Source: JAKRSE01 sp943369295 | GTDB lineage: Bacteria > Armatimonadota > Fimbriimonadia > Fimbriimonadales > Fimbriimonadaceae | Direction of reading: 5' to 3' | Assembly (NCBI GenBank): GCA_943369295.1 | Contig: CALRMU020000001.1 | Span: 496,001 to 560,000, forward strand | DNA length: 64,000 nucleotides | Part shown: one piece after another, positions 32,712 to 42,086 of the stretch | How positions within the stretch are numbered: the stretch's first letter is position 1 | Layout of the letters: each line of letters begins with the position of its first letter | Program-made: the position numbers and the translations under genes | The notes under the pieces: generated by a model | Databases searched by the model: none | What the model was told of the DNA's origin: nothing | What the model saw: only the letters and a program-made list of their open reading frames with translations

Positions 32712-33404
32712 GTGCCAGGGGTTGTGCAGGAATTCACTGAGGAAAGGGTGCTATCCGTCGGGCCTCCTGGGGTTGCCTTTGCCACTTTCGCCGGACGCTT
32801 TAGCTGGAAGGATCGTCACGAAGCGGTGCAGGGCCTGCAGGACCTGTCGCGTCGCACTCAGACTCCCAGCCTCTTTCGGCTGGATGGCGACCCCGCCGTT
32901 TTGACCGAAGACTTTCTGTTTTTAGAAGGTTGGGTGATCAAGTACGAACTTGTTCAAATGGCGTGGGAATCGGGAAGCATCGAAAGCAGTGTCGAGCTCC
33001 TATCAGCCGAGACTCCAGCCGAGAGGATCGAGGTGGCCAGCTTTATGACCGACCAGTTTATGATTCAGGGGCGGCCAGAAATGAGGCTGCTGATCATCAG
33101 TGCCACCTCTCGATCGGGCCTTGGCCTCTATCGACTGCGCGGTCACCACGGACTGCTGGGGGCTGTGATGCTTTCTGAGACCGACCAGTGCCTTGGTCTT
33201 TATAACCTTTGCGTTGATCAGCAACTGAGAGGCAAGGGGACGGGTTCTAAGATCGTCCGATGGGTTCAACAGAAGTCTTTGGAACTTGGCAAGCCGATTG
33301 TTTTGCAGTGCAGCCCTGAGTTGAAGGGGTTTTATCGGTCCTGCGGGTTCAGGGTTTCTGGTTCGATGCAGTGCTGGGGCAGGCTGGATCCTTCGATAAT
33401 GTGA
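32712..33404 (+). CDS. GNAT-family N-acetyltransferase
   Basis: An acetyl-CoA-dependent acyltransferase. The acetyl-CoA-binding motif A is NLCVDQQLRGKGTGSKIV and motif B is PELKGFYRSCGFRVSGS, both in the last 80 residues. The N-terminal half (about residues 1-130) is a less conserved GNAT-like part. GTG at 32712 gives 230 residues. However, the same frame stays protein-like upstream (LDPLALAARDNILQTYLAL) back to about 32631 with only a CTG available there, so the true start may be CTG at 32631, overlapping the hydrolase end. The substrate is unknown. Confidence 0.83.
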   Translation: MPGVVQEFTEERVLSVGPPGVAFATFAGRFSWKDRHEAVQGLQDLSRRTQTPSLFRLDGDPAVLTEDFLFLEGWVIKYELVQMAWESGSIESSVELLSAETPAERIEVASFMTDQFMIQGRPEMRLLIISATSRSGLGLYRLRGHHGLLGAVMLSETDQCLGLYNLCVDQQLRGKGTGSKIVRWVQQKSLELGKPIVLQCSPELKGFYRSCGFRVSGSMQCWGRLDPSIM

Positions 33405-34062
33405 GGTTTTTCCCTGCTTTGAAGAGGTCGGTTCGGATTGGATTGCTCTAAAGCTTGACTTCAGTTACCCGCTTCATCTAAGTGCAGAGTCTAAGTTCAA
33501 GCCTCTTTAACTGATGAGAGAGGGCATTGATCGATATTGTGCCACTGGCTGCGCCAGTGCGAAACTCGGTTCTCATCCGAGAAAGAAGAGTTTCTGTCCT
33601 TAGACCAGGTCCATGATGAAATCTGCTCCAAGCAATGGCTGGTGATGGATTATTGAGCACTGGCGCTGCCAGTGGCACAGCTGGCTATGCAAGGAACCAG
33701 ATGAAAGGGGCTTGCGTTCGGAAATGAGTGGCCCCTGAACGGACGACTTTGGCTTGTCGTTCGTGGGTTTCACCCACGCCACCCGTACTTTCTCCATCAT
33801 TCGAGTCGGGGTGGCAGGGGCATTGCCCCTGAACGGACGACTTTGGCTTGTCGTTCGTGGGTTTCACTCACGCCACTGAGGTCAGTTTTTGAAGACTTGA
33901 GAAAGTGAGGGGTGGCCTGCTTGATCAGCTTTGCTGTCAAGCAGGATTGGAAAATTCCACAATGGAATTCCCAGTCTGTCGCGCGCAAAAGCACTGCCAG
34001 ACAGGAGCACCAAGACTTCTAAACCCTCTGGTCTCGGACTCCTTCCAAGAAAACAGTTCAGA
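33405..34062. repeat. 658 bp intergenic island with three repeat families
   Basis: No gene is seen; small ORFs here have no family resemblance. Two GCACTGGC-type palindromes lie at 33538-33560 (inverse orientation) and 33656-33679. Two direct copies of a unit with the shared sequence CCCCTGAACGGACGACTTTG and the hairpin CGTGGGTTTCACCCACG lie at about 33731-33784 and 33826-33879. A copy of the GTGGCCTGCTTGATCA element is at 33910-33950. Confidence 0.7.
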
Positions 34063-35037
34063 TCATGCAGCCGGGGCGACTGCCTTGCCTTCCTTCAGAC
34101 TTCTGTAGCCCGCCTCGGCGATCATTGAAGCCCGAATTCCATCTTCAAGGGTGCAGAGAGGTGCGCGATTCTCATGCACCGCATCAAGAAACTCTCTCAC
34201 CATGGCCCGATCAAGGTTGCTGCCTGTGCCAACAATTCCGTGGCCAGAAGCGAACTTGTCGACGCCTTGGCCGAAGAGGTCGGCTTCCAGAACGCCCTTT
34301 TCTCCAATCGCCTTCAGGGTCACATCGCCCCAAATTTTGTAGCCGGTGGGACGAGACCAGGATGAATCCAGGGTCGCAAAAACCCCACTCGGGAAGCCGA
34401 GAGTCAGCTTGGCAGTATCTTCCCACTCGCCTCCGTACATTCCCGACCCCACCTGCGCGTAGACGCTGATCGGGTCTTCGCCCAATAGTCTTCTAAGCAG
34501 ATCACCCACATGGACAACGTGGTCGACCATGGCTCCGCCGCCGCTCAGGCCAGGTTCGGTAAACCAGCCGAAGGGGCACATGCCTCGGTTGGTGGTGCAG
34601 AGGGCCAACACGTGACCAATCTCGCCGCCCTGGATCAGCTTCTGCATTCGGCTGAAGGTGGGTGAGAAGGGGCAGGGGAAGGCGGTCATGAAGACCTTGT
34701 CGGAACCTTCGACGGCTGAACGAATCTGATTCGCAATAGCCTGGGTAGCCGCGATCGGCTTCTCGCAGAGAATATGGACTCCTGCTTTGGCTGCCGCCTC
34801 GACGTGATCGCCGTGCTTCAGGTTCTCGCTGCAGATGACGACTGCGTCAACCTGGCTCAGCAGGGAGGCTTGGTCATCAAAAAAGCTCAGGTCGCGAGCC
34901 TCGGCGAAGGCCGATCCCCTCTCGGCATTATCATCCCAAACTCCAACGACTTCCGAGCTCTCTTCTGCCAAAAAGCAGCTGACAAAACTCGGCGCGTGAA
35001 CGTGGGCAGCAGAGATGACTCCGACCTTGAGGGCCAT
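34063..35037 (-). CDS. Gfo/Idh/MocA-family oxidoreductase
   Basis: NAD(P)-dependent dehydrogenase of 324 residues. The N-terminal Rossmann fold starts VGVISAAHVHAPSFVSCF, and the family hallmark CEKPIA lies near residue 90. The conserved AMVDHVVHVGDLLRRLLGED follows, in which the family usually has GGxxxDxGxHxxD. The substrate, probably a sugar or inositol derivative, cannot be read. The ATG at 35037 precedes a 108 bp gap containing a terminator. The left side is a repeat island. No neighbour suggests a pathway. Confidence 0.9.
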   Translation of the reverse strand: MALKVGVISAAHVHAPSFVSCFLAEESSEVVGVWDDNAERGSAFAEARDLSFFDDQASLLSQVDAVVICSENLKHGDHVEAAAKAGVHILCEKPIAATQAIANQIRSAVEGSDKVFMTAFPCPFSPTFSRMQKLIQGGEIGHVLALCTTNRGMCPFGWFTEPGLSGGGAMVDHVVHVGDLLRRLLGEDPISVYAQVGSGMYGGEWEDTAKLTLGFPSGVFATLDSSWSRPTGYKIWGDVTLKAIGEKGVLEADLFGQGVDKFASGHGIVGTGSNLDRAMVREFLDAVHENRAPLCTLEDGIRASMIAEAGYRSLKEGKAVAPAA

Positions 35038-35087
35038 AGGCAGAGTTTAGCTCAGACCATTAACTCAGCTAAGGAGCACGAAATAAA

Positions 35088-35132
35088 GTCCCTGCTTAGG
35101 TTTGTGACACTAAGCAGGGACCTTTTATTTTT
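35088..35132 (-). terminator. hairpin terminator of the subtilase gene
   Basis: A perfect 12 bp stem (GTCCCTGCTTAG with CTAAGCAGGGAC) spans 35088-35121. T-rich tracts lie on both sides: TTTATTTCG on the minus strand and CTTTTATTTTT on the plus. It lies just past the stop of the 35146-39699 gene, so its main use is on the minus strand, and it may work both ways. Confidence 0.8.
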
Positions 35133-35145
35133 CCAGTAGAGGCCC

Positions 35146-38100
35146 TTATCTCCAGAACATTCTTGAGAAGGCGTGGCCGTTTGGAATGGTGGGGCCAGCT
35201 GTTCCGACCGAGATTCGGTTCAGCCTGGACATGTCCCAGATCTCAATCGCTCCCGTGCCTGTCACGAAGATAAGCTCGTAAGAGTTTGGAGTCTGGCTTT
35301 CAGCCGCGGCAACAGGGGTCAGACCAGCCGGAACAGCTGGGATGTTGACAGGGCTGCCTGCTGCCGGAGCATCGGTGAAGTTCCTCAGAGTCTGGAAGAC
35401 GCCAAACCTGTAGAGTCTCGTCGTCAGGACCCTTGTTGCTGTATTGAAGATCAGCAGATCCTGATGACTGTCGAGGTTGAAGTCGCCGACTCCTACCAGA
35501 GTTTCGTTGGCAGCCAAGGTGTAGAGATTGTAGGTCCCTGTTTGGGCGGTGCCGTTGTAGAGTCTGGCAGCGATGGCTCTGGTCACAGAATCCTGTGTCA
35601 CAAAGTCCATGCGGCCAGTGTTGTCCATGTTGGCAATGAATCTGAGAGACTCATTGGCGTTTAGGGGCACGTTCAAGGCAGTCGAAGCGCCAAGGGTCGT
35701 TCCGGTCACTTCATGTCTGAAAAGTGCCCGAGTGGCCGTTTCCATCGTGACAATCTCGCTTGTGCCTGTCGAGCCAGCGACTTCGCCTCCCCCTACGACC
35801 GTATGTCCAACAGGGAAGCTGCCGGTCAGAGCCGTCTCAACTCCAGTTCTGAAGTTGGTGGTCCTAAAGGTTCTGGTGGCAGTGTTGATCATTAGGGCCT
35901 CGCCACGACCGTTGTTTCTAACCCCTGTCATCGAGACACTGTTGGCAGCTGAAGCGAGGATGTTGGCCGAGGCGACAGTCTCCGGCAGAACGTTGGGAGT
36001 GTTGCGGCTGGTGACAATGCTGCCGTCAGCTCTTTCTCCGTTGCTGCCAAATCCCCATGACCTCACAGATCCTGCCCCGATGAAGAAGGAGTGCCTGTTG
36101 CCAGAAGCGACCTGGGTGATGTTGGTCGCAGATGCGATGGTGTTCCAGGTGTTCGTCGATGGTCCGCCGACAGGAAGACCATCTCCTCTCTGACCGTGCG
36201 AGTTGCTGCCTGTCGTCATGACTTGGCGGACTCCTCCGTAGGGAGGGATGCGAAGCAGAATTGAGTGGTCCAGGCCGCCCTGAATCATTCGCACGTCGGT
36301 CAAGCCAGGAATGAGGGTGGGAGCGAACTTGCTGACGAAGGTGCCATCTCCCAGCTCTCCGTTGGTGTTTTTGCCCCAGCCAACCACTTGGCCATCGGCT
36401 CTAATCGCAAAGCCATGCTGGTTGCCTGCAGCGATGTCTACCACACCCGCGGCCAGCAGGGCAGGGAGCGTATTGTTCGTCGATCGTCCATTGGCTCCTT
36501 GCAAAGAGCTTCCCCATGACCAAACTCGTGCACTTGTGTCAAGGGCAAAGCCGGCAAAGGCGCCAACGGCAATGTTGGCAATGCCGCCCAACCCGACAAT
36601 CTTGGTTGGAACAGTAACGTTTGTCAAAGGTGTTGTGGCGCACTGGCCAACATTGTTCTGTCCCCAAGCCCAGACTTCACCGTTGCCATCCAAGGCGAGG
36701 ACTGTGGGAGCGTTGGCGGAAATGAGCCTGATGTTGCTGATACCCGGAACCTGAGTTAGAACAGTTTTAATGGCGCCGACGCCAGAGGTTCCGTCGCCGT
36801 GCTGGCCAAAGGTTCCTTGGCCCACGGTCCAGACTGTGCCATCAGATTTCAGCACAACAAGACAGTTTGCCGAAGCGACCGCCTGCACAATGTCGTTGGT
36901 TGTGTTGATGGCACTGAAAAACTCTCTAAATCTGTTTGTGCCATCTCCCACCTGAAAGTTGTTGTTGAAACCAGAGGCGAGGGCGTTGGTCGGGGGGCGA
37001 ACTTGGAAAGTGTCGGTCCTTGTCTCTCCGAGAGCCGAAGTAGTGAGTGTTATGTTCTGAAACCTATCAAGCGACGCTGGATTGCCTAATGCAGCGTTTA
37101 CTACAAAAATACCAAATCCAGACCCAAATGTCTCCGAGTAGGTTGGCAGGACTGTGGTGTTGCTGCTTGTGACTGTAAAGGGCGTTGATGCTGTGGCAGC
37201 CGTGTTGAGCCTTGTCGCAATAAACACCTTCTGACCCGTCACCGCGTTCATAGGGTAGACAAAGCTGCCTCGCAGCTTGGTCGCCTCGACAGTAAAGCCG
37301 GCACTTCTCGAATCTCCATTAAGTGTCGCCGTCACCGTCCCGGTAAAGCCTGCCTCAAAGGCTGGGTTGGGCCTAAAGGTGAAGAAAGCAGTGTCGTCGG
37401 GTGATGGAACTGTAACTGTGGCTGGCGCAGAAGTGTAATTACCCGGCGGAGAGTAGCTGAGGTTCACAACTGTATCAGTTTGGAACTGTCCATTAAGGGT
37501 CACCTTTCCTGTAACAAGCCCCCCTGCTGCCACAGTTGACGGTGTGACCACAATGGATGCTACGTCAACTTTGCGTACCTGCAGAGTCTGAGTGGTGCTG
37601 GCTGACCCAATAGATGCAGTGATCGGAACATTGACATTAACAGGAGTTTGATTGGCAAAAACCAAAATTTCACCAGATTCGCTGCCTGCTGGAATAAAAA
37701 GAGAAGATGGTCCATTGACAAGCCCTGAACCATAAGTTACAGAAAATGTCAAGTCTATTGGGGCTGGTTCCGATATGCTGATTTCAAATAATGCCTCGTT
37801 AGTGAGTGAGCCACCAACAACTGAACCGGGGGTCATCGTTGAAGGGAAGGGTGGAACCAGTGCTCCCTGCCTCAAATTAATTGCAAAGCTGTTCCAGGTG
37901 CCTGTATCTTGAAGGAAAGCGTCGGCTACTTCCAAAGTCCAAGTGCCAGAAGGGTTTTCTCCCCAAAAGGCGTTGCTGGTAAAGGTCCAGTTAATGTTGT
38001 CAACTCCATCGAAGTTGGATCTCCTCATCAGCCGGCTTTTGGTGCCAGAGGGCGAAGTGAGATAGGCTTCAAGGTCGCCACGAAAGGTGTGGGTGATATC

Positions 38101-39699
38101 TAAGGTCACCTCAACTTCTTCTAGTGGAACTCTTGTCGTAAAGGCAGTCGTCCTAGAAGTCGCCACCCCCAGCGTGCCGTTCACAGTGGAATCGGCGATG
38201 GCGGCACCGACAGCTATGGTGCCGGATGAGGTTTGGGTCAAGGGAGTCACAGTCGGATACAATAGGATTTGATTACGGAGGTTCCCCGCATCGATAAGGC
38301 CAAAGCCGTAATTCTGATTAAAGGTTAGGCCTGCCCCGTTCGTCTTCCAGCCGCCATCAGATTCTGGGCTTGCATCGGTGAGGTCTATTTTTCTTGCAGT
38401 TCTGGCAAGCATGTGCTTAAGGAAGCGAACTTCTAAGTTCGGCTTGAGCTGCTTTGCCAAGGCCGCTACGCCAGAGGCAGCAGCCGCGGCCGCTGAAGTG
38501 CCAGTAAAGGCATTGGTGTAATCGAAATCAGGGTGACCATTAAGGCCGCCGAACGCGATCATATCTGTCGTCGTGATATTCGCCGTTGGTGGACTTGTTG
38601 TGAAATCGGTAAACCCAGATGAAGGGGCCGTGACAAAAACGTTTGCACCAAAGTTGGAGTAGTTGGCAAAGGTGCCGCGTGGGGCCAGGGCAGCCACAGT
38701 GATGGAGTTGGGGCTGTTCTGAAGGGCTTTTTTGTTCGTATCTTCAGCACCAAGTCCGCGATCGTTGCCGGCTGAAAAGAAGTGAATTGTTCCGGCGGAG
38801 GCAGAATTTGCCAAGGCGGCCAGTTCTAGGTCGGCAGCTTCGTAGTTCGTGCTGGGCCCGTAAGAGTGGTTCTTGATCTTAATTGTTCTGGTGCCACCGC
38901 TTGAGTTGAATTCTGTGGCAGCGGCAAACATGGCAGCAGTTGGGCTGGCAAAGTTGACCTTGAGTCCGGCTAGACCCGCGAATGGAGCCGCTCCTGTGAC
39001 TCCAATTCCGTTGCCTCCTCTGGCTGCGATGATTCCGGCCGCGGCTGTGCCGTGGAAGTCGCCCACATTGTCAGGGGCGGCATTTGTATCGTTAAAGGCA
39101 AAATCGAAGCTGTCGGCCAAGCTGTAGTTGGGAGAAAGGTCGGGATGAAAGCTTTGGACTCCGTTATCAACCACTCCGACAAGGACGCCAGTGCCTGTTA
39201 AATTGATTGACCAGGGAACAGACATATTAATATCGATGGCCGCCCCTCCAATGTCGGATGTGTTGCGCAGATTCCATTGGCCCAGCTGACCGGCTGGGTT
39301 GTTGAAGGTGAAGAAGGGATCGTTGGGGACGAACTGGTGCTGAACCCTCTGGATTTTTTGGTTGATAGAGCAGAATTCAATCAGGGGATCATTCTGCCAA
39401 TCTTGGCTGAGCTTATGGGCATTGCCGACTGATCCGGCCTGGTAAACCACCCACCCGCCTGGGTAGGCGATTTTGATTGGCACGTTTTTGAGCTTGCCAA
39501 AATTCTCCGCCATCTTTTCAGACTTAAGCTTGACCACAACCTCTGGCAGATCGATGTTTTTGGAGGCTAGGGCCGCATCCGGCTTCTTCTGGTTCTGATT
39601 TGGGGCAGCAAAGGCTGAGCCGGCAAGAGCTGCGATGCCAGCGATAAGGAAGAGGCTGTGCAGCCATGGTCTAGCGGCAGATCTGTAAGTTGGCATCAT
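35146..39699 (-). CDS. secreted subtilisin-family protease with P-domain, RCC1 repeats and C-terminal repeats
   Basis: A 1517-residue exported protein. Signal peptide at about residues 10-32. An S8 protease domain has Asp178 (GVVDNGVQ), His216 (DFHGTAAAGI), Asn312 (FSAGNDRG) and Ser402 (FTGTSAAAAAASG). A P-domain follows (FRGDLEAYLTSPSGTKSR and GTWTLEVADAF), as in kexin-type proteases. Beta-sandwich segments come next, then RCC1 propeller repeats (for example VWTVGQGTFGQHGDGTSG and VRSWGFGSNGERADGS). FG-GAP/VCBS-like repeats come last (GVGDFNLDSHQDLLIFNT). The gene is isolated on the minus strand. It probably processes surface proteins; the RCC1 part may bind ligands or partners. Confidence 0.93.
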   Translation of the reverse strand: MMPTYRSAARPWLHSLFLIAGIAALAGSAFAAPNQNQKKPDAALASKNIDLPEVVVKLKSEKMAENFGKLKNVPIKIAYPGGWVVYQAGSVGNAHKLSQDWQNDPLIEFCSINQKIQRVQHQFVPNDPFFTFNNPAGQLGQWNLRNTSDIGGAAIDINMSVPWSINLTGTGVLVGVVDNGVQSFHPDLSPNYSLADSFDFAFNDTNAAPDNVGDFHGTAAAGIIAARGGNGIGVTGAAPFAGLAGLKVNFASPTAAMFAAATEFNSSGGTRTIKIKNHSYGPSTNYEAADLELAALANSASAGTIHFFSAGNDRGLGAEDTNKKALQNSPNSITVAALAPRGTFANYSNFGANVFVTAPSSGFTDFTTSPPTANITTTDMIAFGGLNGHPDFDYTNAFTGTSAAAAAASGVAALAKQLKPNLEVRFLKHMLARTARKIDLTDASPESDGGWKTNGAGLTFNQNYGFGLIDAGNLRNQILLYPTVTPLTQTSSGTIAVGAAIADSTVNGTLGVATSRTTAFTTRVPLEEVEVTLDITHTFRGDLEAYLTSPSGTKSRLMRRSNFDGVDNINWTFTSNAFWGENPSGTWTLEVADAFLQDTGTWNSFAINLRQGALVPPFPSTMTPGSVVGGSLTNEALFEISISEPAPIDLTFSVTYGSGLVNGPSSLFIPAGSESGEILVFANQTPVNVNVPITASIGSASTTQTLQVRKVDVASIVVTPSTVAAGGLVTGKVTLNGQFQTDTVVNLSYSPPGNYTSAPATVTVPSPDDTAFFTFRPNPAFEAGFTGTVTATLNGDSRSAGFTVEATKLRGSFVYPMNAVTGQKVFIATRLNTAATASTPFTVTSSNTTVLPTYSETFGSGFGIFVVNAALGNPASLDRFQNITLTTSALGETRTDTFQVRPPTNALASGFNNNFQVGDGTNRFREFFSAINTTNDIVQAVASANCLVVLKSDGTVWTVGQGTFGQHGDGTSGVGAIKTVLTQVPGISNIRLISANAPTVLALDGNGEVWAWGQNNVGQCATTPLTNVTVPTKIVGLGGIANIAVGAFAGFALDTSARVWSWGSSLQGANGRSTNNTLPALLAAGVVDIAAGNQHGFAIRADGQVVGWGKNTNGELGDGTFVSKFAPTLIPGLTDVRMIQGGLDHSILLRIPPYGGVRQVMTTGSNSHGQRGDGLPVGGPSTNTWNTIASATNITQVASGNRHSFFIGAGSVRSWGFGSNGERADGSIVTSRNTPNVLPETVASANILASAANSVSMTGVRNNGRGEALMINTATRTFRTTNFRTGVETALTGSFPVGHTVVGGGEVAGSTGTSEIVTMETATRALFRHEVTGTTLGASTALNVPLNANESLRFIANMDNTGRMDFVTQDSVTRAIAARLYNGTAQTGTYNLYTLAANETLVGVGDFNLDSHQDLLIFNTATRVLTTRLYRFGVFQTLRNFTDAPAAGSPVNIPAVPAGLTPVAAAESQTPNSYELIFVTGTGAIEIWDMSRLNRISVGTAGPTIPNGHAFSRMFWR

Positions 39700-39878
39700 T
39701 GAGCTTCAGTCTCGCACCTGTTCACCCCAAGGCGGGGAGGCGCAATTGTCTCCGTATGCAGCCATTATGGCGAAAAGCATCAGCCCTTAATGAAATTTAA
39801 CAATAAGAAGCTGTTTCTTTCTAAACTTAGACACTTCTTCTGCCTGGATAAAGGCGAAGTGGGTGTTGGGGAGCGAGC
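39700..39878. other. intergenic gap between ABC exporter and subtilase
   Basis: A 179 bp gap with A/T-rich stretches. A GTTGGGGAG/CTCCCCAAC inverted repeat at 39865-39890 overlaps the last codons and stop of the ABC exporter gene on the minus strand; it could be its terminator, but no T-tract follows. The rest may hold the promoter of the subtilase gene. Confidence 0.4.
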
Positions 39879-42086
39879 CTACTCCCCAACGCCGATGATC
39901 TGGCTGAGCTGACTTTGAACATCAACCAGCTTTTTAAAGGCTCCGTTCTTAGACATCAGCTCTTCGTGAGTTCCCATTTCAACCACCTCTCCCCGCTCGA
40001 GAACAAAGATTCTGTCGGCGTTGCGAAGGGTGGATAGTCTGTGGGCGATGGCGAAGGTTGTTCGGCCCTTGACCAGGTTCTGGATAGCTCCTTGAATCTG
40101 CCTTTCCGTCTCGACGTCTACGGAAGAAGTCGCTTCATCCAAGATCAAGATTCGAGGGTCGTGGAGAATGGCGCGGGCGATAGAGATTCGCTGCTTTTCG
40201 CCACCAGAGAGCCTGGCTCCGCGCTCACCGACGACAGTATCGTAGCCTTCTGGCTTGGCCAAAACAAAATCGTGAGCGTTGGCCGCCTTGGCCGCTCGCA
40301 TGATTTCTTCCATGCTTGCGCCTGGCTTGCCGTAGCTGATGTTCTCAGCGATAGTTCCGTGGAAGAGGAAAGGATCCTGCAGGACGATTCCGATTTGGGC
40401 TCGGTATTCCTGAAGACTCATGTCTTCAATATCGATTCCATCCACCAAAATTCGGCCTTTATCTGGAGCATAAAAGCGGCAGACAAGGTTAATGGTTGTC
40501 GATTTTCCTGCGCCAGAATGACCGACCAAACCGATCATTTCTCCTGGCTTCACATCGAAGCTGAGGTTCTTGATAATCGGGTTGGATTTATCGTAACCGA
40601 ATCGGACCGATTCAAAGATCACTCCGCCTTCGACCTTGTGCAGAGTCTGAGCACCGGAATCACCTTCGGGGACCATATCCATGATCTCGAAGATTCTTTC
40701 GCCGCCGGCCATGGCTCGGCTGAACCAGTTGTTGATTTGGGCGAACCACTGAAGAGGTCCGTAGACCAAGGCCACATAGGCGCTGATCATCCAAAAATCG
40801 CCCAAGGGCAGAGTGCCGTTAAGCACCATGTAGCCGCCCACAGTCCAGTTGATGACTGCGCCCAGCGAAGTACAGAGGCTCATAAAGCCAAAAGCCGTGT
40901 GCCAGCTTTGGTCCGCGTTGAGGGCGGCATCGCGAAGCTCGTTGCTGCGCCTGGTGAACTTGTTAAGCTCGTGGTCTTCGCGGGCGAAGGCTTTGACGAC
41001 CCTGATTCCCATCAGAGATTCGCCAAGGTGCATGTGAACCCTGGCCATCTTTTGGCTGACCCGGTGGAACTTGGTGCTGATTGGCCTCCACACCTTGATG
41101 TTGATGAGGGCAACAAGGGGGAAGGGAGCCAGAACACACAGCGCCAGCACCCAGTTGGTGAGCAGAAGCAGCACCAAAACTCCGCAGAGCATAAGGAAGT
41201 TGATGACCAGGAAGGGAAGGCCATCGACCAAGAACGACCAGACTCGTTCTGTATCCTGCGTGACTCGGCTGGAGATCGCGCCCGTTGGTTTGCGGTCGAA
41301 GTAGGCGATCTGCAGGTACTCAATAGCCCGGTACGTGGCGGTTCTCAGATCCGCCGAAATGTGGGTGCCAAGGTAGGTCATCAAGCGCCCGTTAATGATC
41401 TGGAGTCCAGCGGCAAGGGCCAGAACTCCGGCCCAGGATGCCACCAGGCCAAAAAAGAGCATGTTTTGGTTGCCAGCGCCAAAAATGTTTGTCAGGAAAT
41501 CTGGCACCTGCTCTTTGTTGAACATGTTAATCAGCCAGCCCTGAATTCTTGGCGGAAGGAGGTTGAGGGTTGTGGAGGTGAGGGCGCAGACAATCAGCAG
41601 CATGGCCGCCTTTCGGTAAGGACCCAAAAACTGCGAAATGCGCATCAGGGTTTTGCCCCTGTTGACGCAGACCGGGCAGATGCCATCTTTTTCTGGCAGA
41701 AGCCTTTCGCACTTAGGGCAGCGGGTTTTCTGCACCTTCACGTTGATCATCAGCTCTTCGCCGGCCGTCAGCTGTTCGATGCCACGGGCCGCTTCGGAAA
41801 AGAGATTGCTGTGAGTTTGTGAAAAGGTGATGATCGAGATGGCCTCGCCGGATTTGAGCTCCAGCACCATGCGGCCGCCGCTGACCAGGGGTTCAGTTTT
41901 GCTTCCCTTGATTTCGGCAATGGGAACCCGGAAAACTATTGCGCCGACTTCATCTGTGACAATGACTTCATCTTTAGTGACGCTGAGCTTGCGGACGCCA
42001 AAAAGCGCCTCTTCAGTGATATCGGATTCAAGCTGAAAGAGCAGTTCGGAATCTGGAGGCAGGGTTGTCAAGGATGGTGACTGCAT
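39879..42086 (-). CDS. ABC exporter with N-terminal PH-like and zinc-ribbon extension
   Basis: A 735-residue half-transporter of the MsbA/lipid-A-type exporter family. Residues 1-120 are a beta-rich region (LSVTKDEVIVTDEVGAIVF). Residues 123-140 hold a zinc ribbon with Cys123, 126, 137 and 140 (CPKCERLLPEKDGICPVC). The membrane domain with about six helices runs from about 150 to 460. The ATPase domain has Walker A (GHSGAGKST), signature LSGGEKQRISIARAI and Walker B ILILDEATSSVD. Two such halves should pair to export lipid or drug-like substrates; the cargo is unknown. The extension is not part of standard MsbA. Confidence 0.92.
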   Translation of the reverse strand: MQSPSLTTLPPDSELLFQLESDITEEALFGVRKLSVTKDEVIVTDEVGAIVFRVPIAEIKGSKTEPLVSGGRMVLELKSGEAISIITFSQTHSNLFSEAARGIEQLTAGEELMINVKVQKTRCPKCERLLPEKDGICPVCVNRGKTLMRISQFLGPYRKAAMLLIVCALTSTTLNLLPPRIQGWLINMFNKEQVPDFLTNIFGAGNQNMLFFGLVASWAGVLALAAGLQIINGRLMTYLGTHISADLRTATYRAIEYLQIAYFDRKPTGAISSRVTQDTERVWSFLVDGLPFLVINFLMLCGVLVLLLLTNWVLALCVLAPFPLVALINIKVWRPISTKFHRVSQKMARVHMHLGESLMGIRVVKAFAREDHELNKFTRRSNELRDAALNADQSWHTAFGFMSLCTSLGAVINWTVGGYMVLNGTLPLGDFWMISAYVALVYGPLQWFAQINNWFSRAMAGGERIFEIMDMVPEGDSGAQTLHKVEGGVIFESVRFGYDKSNPIIKNLSFDVKPGEMIGLVGHSGAGKSTTINLVCRFYAPDKGRILVDGIDIEDMSLQEYRAQIGIVLQDPFLFHGTIAENISYGKPGASMEEIMRAAKAANAHDFVLAKPEGYDTVVGERGARLSGGEKQRISIARAILHDPRILILDEATSSVDVETERQIQGAIQNLVKGRTTFAIAHRLSTLRNADRIFVLERGEVVEMGTHEELMSKNGAFKKLVDVQSQLSQIIGVGE

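Noticed and set aside
33728..33882. Possible CRISPR array
   Set aside because: Only two units are present, with long internal hairpins and no regular spacers; no cas gene is in the window.
33600..33994. Several short open frames in the island at 33.4-34.1 kb
   Set aside because: Their shared segments come from the duplicated DNA unit, not from related proteins.
35573..36193. A 206-codon open frame on the plus strand opposite the subtilase gene
   Set aside because: It is antisense to the RCC1 region and reads as low-complexity Val/Ala/Leu; no start signal is seen.
40041..41822. A 593-codon open frame on the plus strand opposite the ABC exporter gene
   Set aside because: It is fully antisense to a gene with clear ABC motifs, has no family resemblance, and its composition is what the opposite strand of a high-GC gene produces.
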